DNA of 8,094 nucleotides from the NCBI GenBank assembly GCA_902797005.1, contig CADBRE010000144.1:1-8094 (forward strand). Reading direction: 5' to 3'. This DNA is from an uncultured Erysipelotrichaceae bacterium (lineage in GTDB: Bacteria > Bacillota_I > Bacilli_A > RF39 > UBA660). Below the pieces are notes generated by a model. The model made no database searches. It had not been told where the DNA came from and worked only from the letters and a program-made list of their open reading frames with translations. The translations under genes and the position numbers were made by a program. Shown here in pieces: positions 5,821 to 8,094 of this stretch (position 1 is its first letter; each line of letters opens with the position of its first letter).

Positions 5821-7719
5821 TTACCTCCTAAAATCATCCTCTAATGTAAAGTCTACATTCTCATTTATCCATTCTTTTCTAGGTTCTACTTTATCACCCA
5901 TAAGCACGCTTACACGCTTTTCAGCAAGCATAGCATCTTCAATAGTTACTCTTATTAAACTTCTATTTCTAGGATCCATTGTTGTTTCAAATAACTCTTC
6001 AGCATCCATTTCACCTAGTCCTTTAAATCTATTAATCTTATATTGTCCTTTAATTAGTTTTCTCTTTTCAGCTAATTCTTCATCAGTTTGAATATATTCT
6101 TTACTTTTACCTGTTTCTAAACTATATAGTGGTGGATTAGCAACATATATTAATCCCGCATCTATTAAAGGTCTCATAAATCTATAGAAGAATGTAATTA
6201 GTAGTATTTGAATGTGTGCTCCATCATCATCGGCATCGGTCATTATTATAACTTTACCGTAGTTACTATCTTCTGGATTACAATCGCTTCCTATACCAGC
6301 ACCAATAGTTTGCATGATTAGATTTAACTCTTCATTACCATTTATATCATTAGTACTAGCTTTTTCGCAGTTTAAAACTTTACCTCTTAAAGGAAGTATA
6401 GCCTGAGTTTCTCTATTTCTTCCAGTCTTAGCACTTCCTCCTGCTGAATCTCCTTCTACTAAAAATAGCTCATTCTTCTTTGGATCTTTTCCAGCAGCCT
6501 TAGTAAGTTTACCGTTTAGTATCTTATCTTTTCCTGATTTATTCTTACCATTTCTTACTTCTTCTCTTGCTTTTCTTGCAGCTTCTCTAGCAGTTTTACT
6601 TTTAAGTGCCTTATCCATTATCATATTAGCTACTGATTTATTTTCTTCTAAGTAATATGATAACTTTTCATATACTATGCTTTCTACTACTGGACGAGCT
6701 TGTGGAGTTCCTAGCTTTCCTTTAGTCTGCCCTTCAAACTGTAAAAGTGCTTCAGGAACATTAACACTTATGATAGCAGTTAAACCTTCTCTAGTGTCAG
6801 CTCCTTCTAAAACAGTTTTACCTTTAAGCAAGTTATTGTTTTTGGCATACTCATTAAATGCTTTTGTAAGCGCTGTTTTAAAACCAACTTCGTGAGAACC
6901 ACCATCTATAGTCTTAACATTATTTACAAATGACAATATATTCTCATTATATGAATCTGTATAACACATAGCGACATGCACTTCAATACCCTGCTTATTG
7001 CCTTCCATATCTATTACTTTATGTAAAGGTGTTTTGTTTTCATTCATATACTCTACAAAAGATACTAGTCCATTTTCAAAATGGAAAGATACATGTTTGT
7101 CTTCGTTCTCGTCATTTATTTCTATAGTAAGATTGCTTATTAGAAATGCACTTTCTCTCATTCTTTCTTCAATCGTACTAAAACTAAACTTAGTTGTTTC
7201 AAAAATCTTATCATCAGGCCAAAATTCAACAGTTGTACCGGTCTTTCTAGAAGTTCCTATTTTCTTTAAAGGAGTATCTACTCTTCCACCATCTTTAAAT
7301 GATATTTCGTATAATCCCCCATCCCTAGATATAGTTACAACCATTTTCTTAGAAAGAGCATTAACTACAGAAGCACCAACACCATGAAGTCCACCAGATA
7401 CTTTGTATCCACCTTCCTCAAACTTACCACCAGCATGAAGTACAGTATAAATAACCTCAGGAGTAGATTTACCACTTTCATGTTTACCACAAGGCACTCC
7501 TCTTCCTTCATCTTCTACTCTTACACTTCCACTTTTAGTTAAAGTAACTTTAATAAGAGACCCATATCCATTAATAGCTTCATCTACAGCATTATCTACA
7601 ATTTCCCACACTAAATGATGAAGTCCTCTTTTATCAGTACTTCCTATATACATACCAGGTCTTTTTCTAACTGCTTCTAAGCCTTCCAATATTTTAATCG
7701 ATTTATCATCATATGCCAT
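5821..7719 (-). CDS. parE: DNA topoisomerase IV subunit B (ATPase)
   Basis: ATP-driven gate subunit of topoisomerase IV, pairing with the ParC encoded next. The 632 aa are full length for ParE. The GHKL ATPase domain has the catalytic-base Glu39 and Asn43 in WEIVDNAVDE, Asp70 in VEDEGRGVP, the Gly-rich lid GGYKVSGGLHGVGASVVNAL (103-122), and the transducer QTK loop at 331-333 in FEGQTKGKLG with Lys333 towards the ATP phosphate. The Toprim domain has Glu422 in VEGDSAGGSA and the acidic triad D495, D497, D499 in TDADDDGAHI. It ends with YKINRFKGLGEMDAEELFETT and MGDKVEPRKEWINENV. The PRKEWI ending, the pairing with a ParC lacking a GyrA box, and the overall match to Bacillus ParE favour ParE over GyrB. 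The ATG is preceded by AGGAG and GGTGAT. It is the first gene of a two-gene operon with its own promoter. Confidence 0.96.
   Translation of the reverse strand: MAYDDKSIKILEGLEAVRKRPGMYIGSTDKRGLHHLVWEIVDNAVDEAINGYGSLIKVTLTKSGSVRVEDEGRGVPCGKHESGKSTPEVIYTVLHAGGKFEEGGYKVSGGLHGVGASVVNALSKKMVVTISRDGGLYEISFKDGGRVDTPLKKIGTSRKTGTTVEFWPDDKIFETTKFSFSTIEERMRESAFLISNLTIEINDENEDKHVSFHFENGLVSFVEYMNENKTPLHKVIDMEGNKQGIEVHVAMCYTDSYNENILSFVNNVKTIDGGSHEVGFKTALTKAFNEYAKNNNLLKGKTVLEGADTREGLTAIISVNVPEALLQFEGQTKGKLGTPQARPVVESIVYEKLSYYLEENKSVANMIMDKALKSKTAREAARKAREEVRNGKNKSGKDKILNGKLTKAAGKDPKKNELFLVEGDSAGGSAKTGRNRETQAILPLRGKVLNCEKASTNDINGNEELNLIMQTIGAGIGSDCNPEDSNYGKVIIMTDADDDGAHIQILLITFFYRFMRPLIDAGLIYVANPPLYSLETGKSKEYIQTDEELAEKRKLIKGQYKINRFKGLGEMDAEELFETTMDPRNRSLIRVTIEDAMLAEKRVSVLMGDKVEPRKEWINENVDFTLEDDFRR
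5824..5829 (-). promoter_or_regulatory. Shine-Dalgarno site of parC at the end of parE
   Basis: A perfect AGGAGG lies on the minus strand 6 nt before the parC ATG (5815-5817) and overlaps the last codons of parE. The parE stop (5821-5823) is only 3 nt from the parC start, so the two subunits are likely made by translational coupling from one mRNA. Confidence 0.9.
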
Positions 7720-7728
7720 ATATCACCA

Positions 7729-7733
7729 CTCCT
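7729..7733 (-). promoter_or_regulatory. Ribosome binding site of parE
   Basis: AGGAG on the minus strand lies 9 nt before the parE ATG (7717-7719), followed by GGTGAT, which can also pair with the 16S end. Together they support this ATG, whose product begins MAYDDKSIKILEGLEAVRKR as expected for ParE. Confidence 0.75.
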
Positions 7734-7741
7734 GACTTTTT

Positions 7742-7761
7742 AAAGCATATAAAAATGCCTT
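7742..7761 (-). other. Small hairpin in the parE 5' leader
   Basis: On the minus strand AAGGCAT (7755-7761) pairs with ATGCTTT (7742-7748) across a 6-nt loop, seven pairs including one G-U. It would lie in the leader about 8 nt before the AGGAG site. No U-tract follows, so it is not a terminator. Its effect, if any, is unknown. Confidence 0.35.
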
Positions 7762-7783
7762 TACTTTCTAGCATTACAAATTA

Positions 7784-7812
7784 ATCTTACCATAAGTTTT
7801 AGATTTTTGCAA
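7784..7812 (-). promoter_or_regulatory. Promoter of the parE-parC operon
   Basis: The minus strand has TTGCAA (7807-7812, 4 of 6), a 17-nt spacer and TAAGAT (7784-7789, 4 of 6). Initiation near 7777 gives a leader of about 58 nt. The -35 box overlaps the end of the T-tract of the preceding terminator, so the two transcription units are packed without spare DNA. The match is moderate, and it is the best pair seen in the interval. Confidence 0.55.
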
Positions 7813-7843
7813 AAAAAAGCAAGATTTTTTTATCTTTTCTTGC
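7811..7843 (-). terminator. Rho-independent terminator of the gene upstream of parE
   Basis: On the minus strand GCAAGA (7838-7843) pairs with TCTTGC (7819-7824) across an A-rich 13-nt loop, followed directly by eight T (7811-7818). An alternative AAGAT/ATCTT pairing lies inside it. It begins 10 nt after the stop codon at 7854-7856, which supports that stop and separates this gene from parE. Confidence 0.8.
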
Positions 7844-7853
7844 AAATTATAGT

Positions 7854-8094
7854 CTATTTTACAGTTTCTTTTTCTAATTCATCCATCATCATTTTCTTTA
7901 TTTTATCAATATCAGTAAAGAATAAGTTCTTTCCATGTTTTTTTAATTTAATCATAAACTTAAAATTTTCTAATATTTCTTCTTTCAAAGAATCAATAAC
8001 TTTTGCTGGTTTACCATTAATTATATGTACATGATCTATATATTTTTCTAAAGTTGGAAAAGCATTTTGTAAAAGTATAGCTTGCGGTCTACCC
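7854..8094 (-). CDS. Unidentified protein, C-terminal 79 residues only
   Basis: An open minus-strand frame enters at the window edge (first whole codon 8091-8093) and ends at TAG (7854-7856). It reads GRPQAILLQNAFPTLEKYID, then HVHIINGKPAKVIDSLKEEI, and ends FTDIDKIKKMMMDELEKETV followed by K. It is supported as real coding sequence by the uninterrupted frame, codon use like its neighbours and the intrinsic terminator 10 nt downstream. The tail is Lys/Glu-rich and probably helical, with no membrane segment or cysteine. In Bacillus and Staphylococcus the gene before parE is often the acyltransferase plsY on the opposite strand, but this peptide is not the end of a PlsY. I do not recognise the family and infer no function. 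Confidence 0.7.
   Translation of the reverse strand, partial: GRPQAILLQNAFPTLEKYIDHVHIINGKPAKVIDSLKEEILENFKFMIKLKKHGKNLFFTDIDKIKKMMMDELEKETVK

Noticed and set aside
3205..7719. The operon could be gyrB-gyrA instead of parE-parC
   Set aside because: The A subunit has no GyrA box in its first pinwheel blade and there carries a segment matching Bacillus ParC. The B subunit ends GDKVEPRKEWI as in ParE, and its Toprim and transducer segments follow Bacillus ParE.
7720..7853. A riboswitch or T-box in the leader before parE
   Set aside because: The transcribed leader is only about 58 nt with one small hairpin, too short and without conserved riboswitch sequence.
1..8094. TGA reassigned to tryptophan, as in Mollicutes
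   Set aside because: No TGA stop was seen among the five genes with visible ends, but no in-frame TGA codon was found in the long genes and tryptophan is encoded by TGG. Absence of TGA stops in five genes is not enough.

Overview
The window looks like chromosome from an AT-rich (roughly 30% GC by eye), endospore-forming member of the Bacillota, most likely on the Bacilli/Erysipelotrichia side. Three things suggest this. ParE and ParC are very close in pattern to the Bacillus topoisomerase IV subunits. There is a CotY/CotZ-type spore coat gene. Promoters and Shine-Dalgarno sites are near consensus for Gram-positive bacteria. Tryptophan is TGG and no TGA stop is seen among the five stops present, but no coding in-frame TGA was found either, so there is no evidence for a recoded genetic code. 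No tRNA, rRNA, CRISPR array, transposase or integrase was seen.

All genes lie on the minus strand, so transcription runs from high to low coordinates. In that order: the C-terminal end of an unidentified protein (7854-8094), closed by an intrinsic terminator; a compact promoter and 5' leader (about 7720-7812); parE (5821-7719) and parC (3205-5817), 3 nt apart and evidently one operon, ended by a hairpin terminator; a promoter with TTGACA/TACAAT boxes and a divergent sigma-70-family gene (1988-3115) with its own terminator; a sporulation-type (sigma-E/K-like) promoter and a Cys-rich coat protein gene (1476-1913), ended by a strong 14-bp hairpin; and a sigma-A-type promoter driving topA, whose first 448 codons are present (1-1345).

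Functionally this is a DNA-topology locus. Topoisomerase IV (ParC2ParE2: decatenation, relaxation) and topoisomerase I (TopA: relaxation of negative supercoils) are interrupted by a two-gene insert, a sigma factor and a spore coat protein. Each of these four transcription units has its own promoter and terminator, so they are neighbours rather than one operon.

The most interesting part is the sigma-factor unit. It encodes a 375-aa protein with recognisable sigma regions 2 and 4 but an unfamiliar N-terminal ~125 residues and a degenerate region 3. It is bounded by an exact 23-bp direct repeat (1972-1994 and 3180-3202) that also forms part of the transcription terminators. It sits directly upstream of a coat gene with a sporulation-type promoter. 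The sequence suggests, but does not prove, a lineage-specific regulator inserted at this locus.
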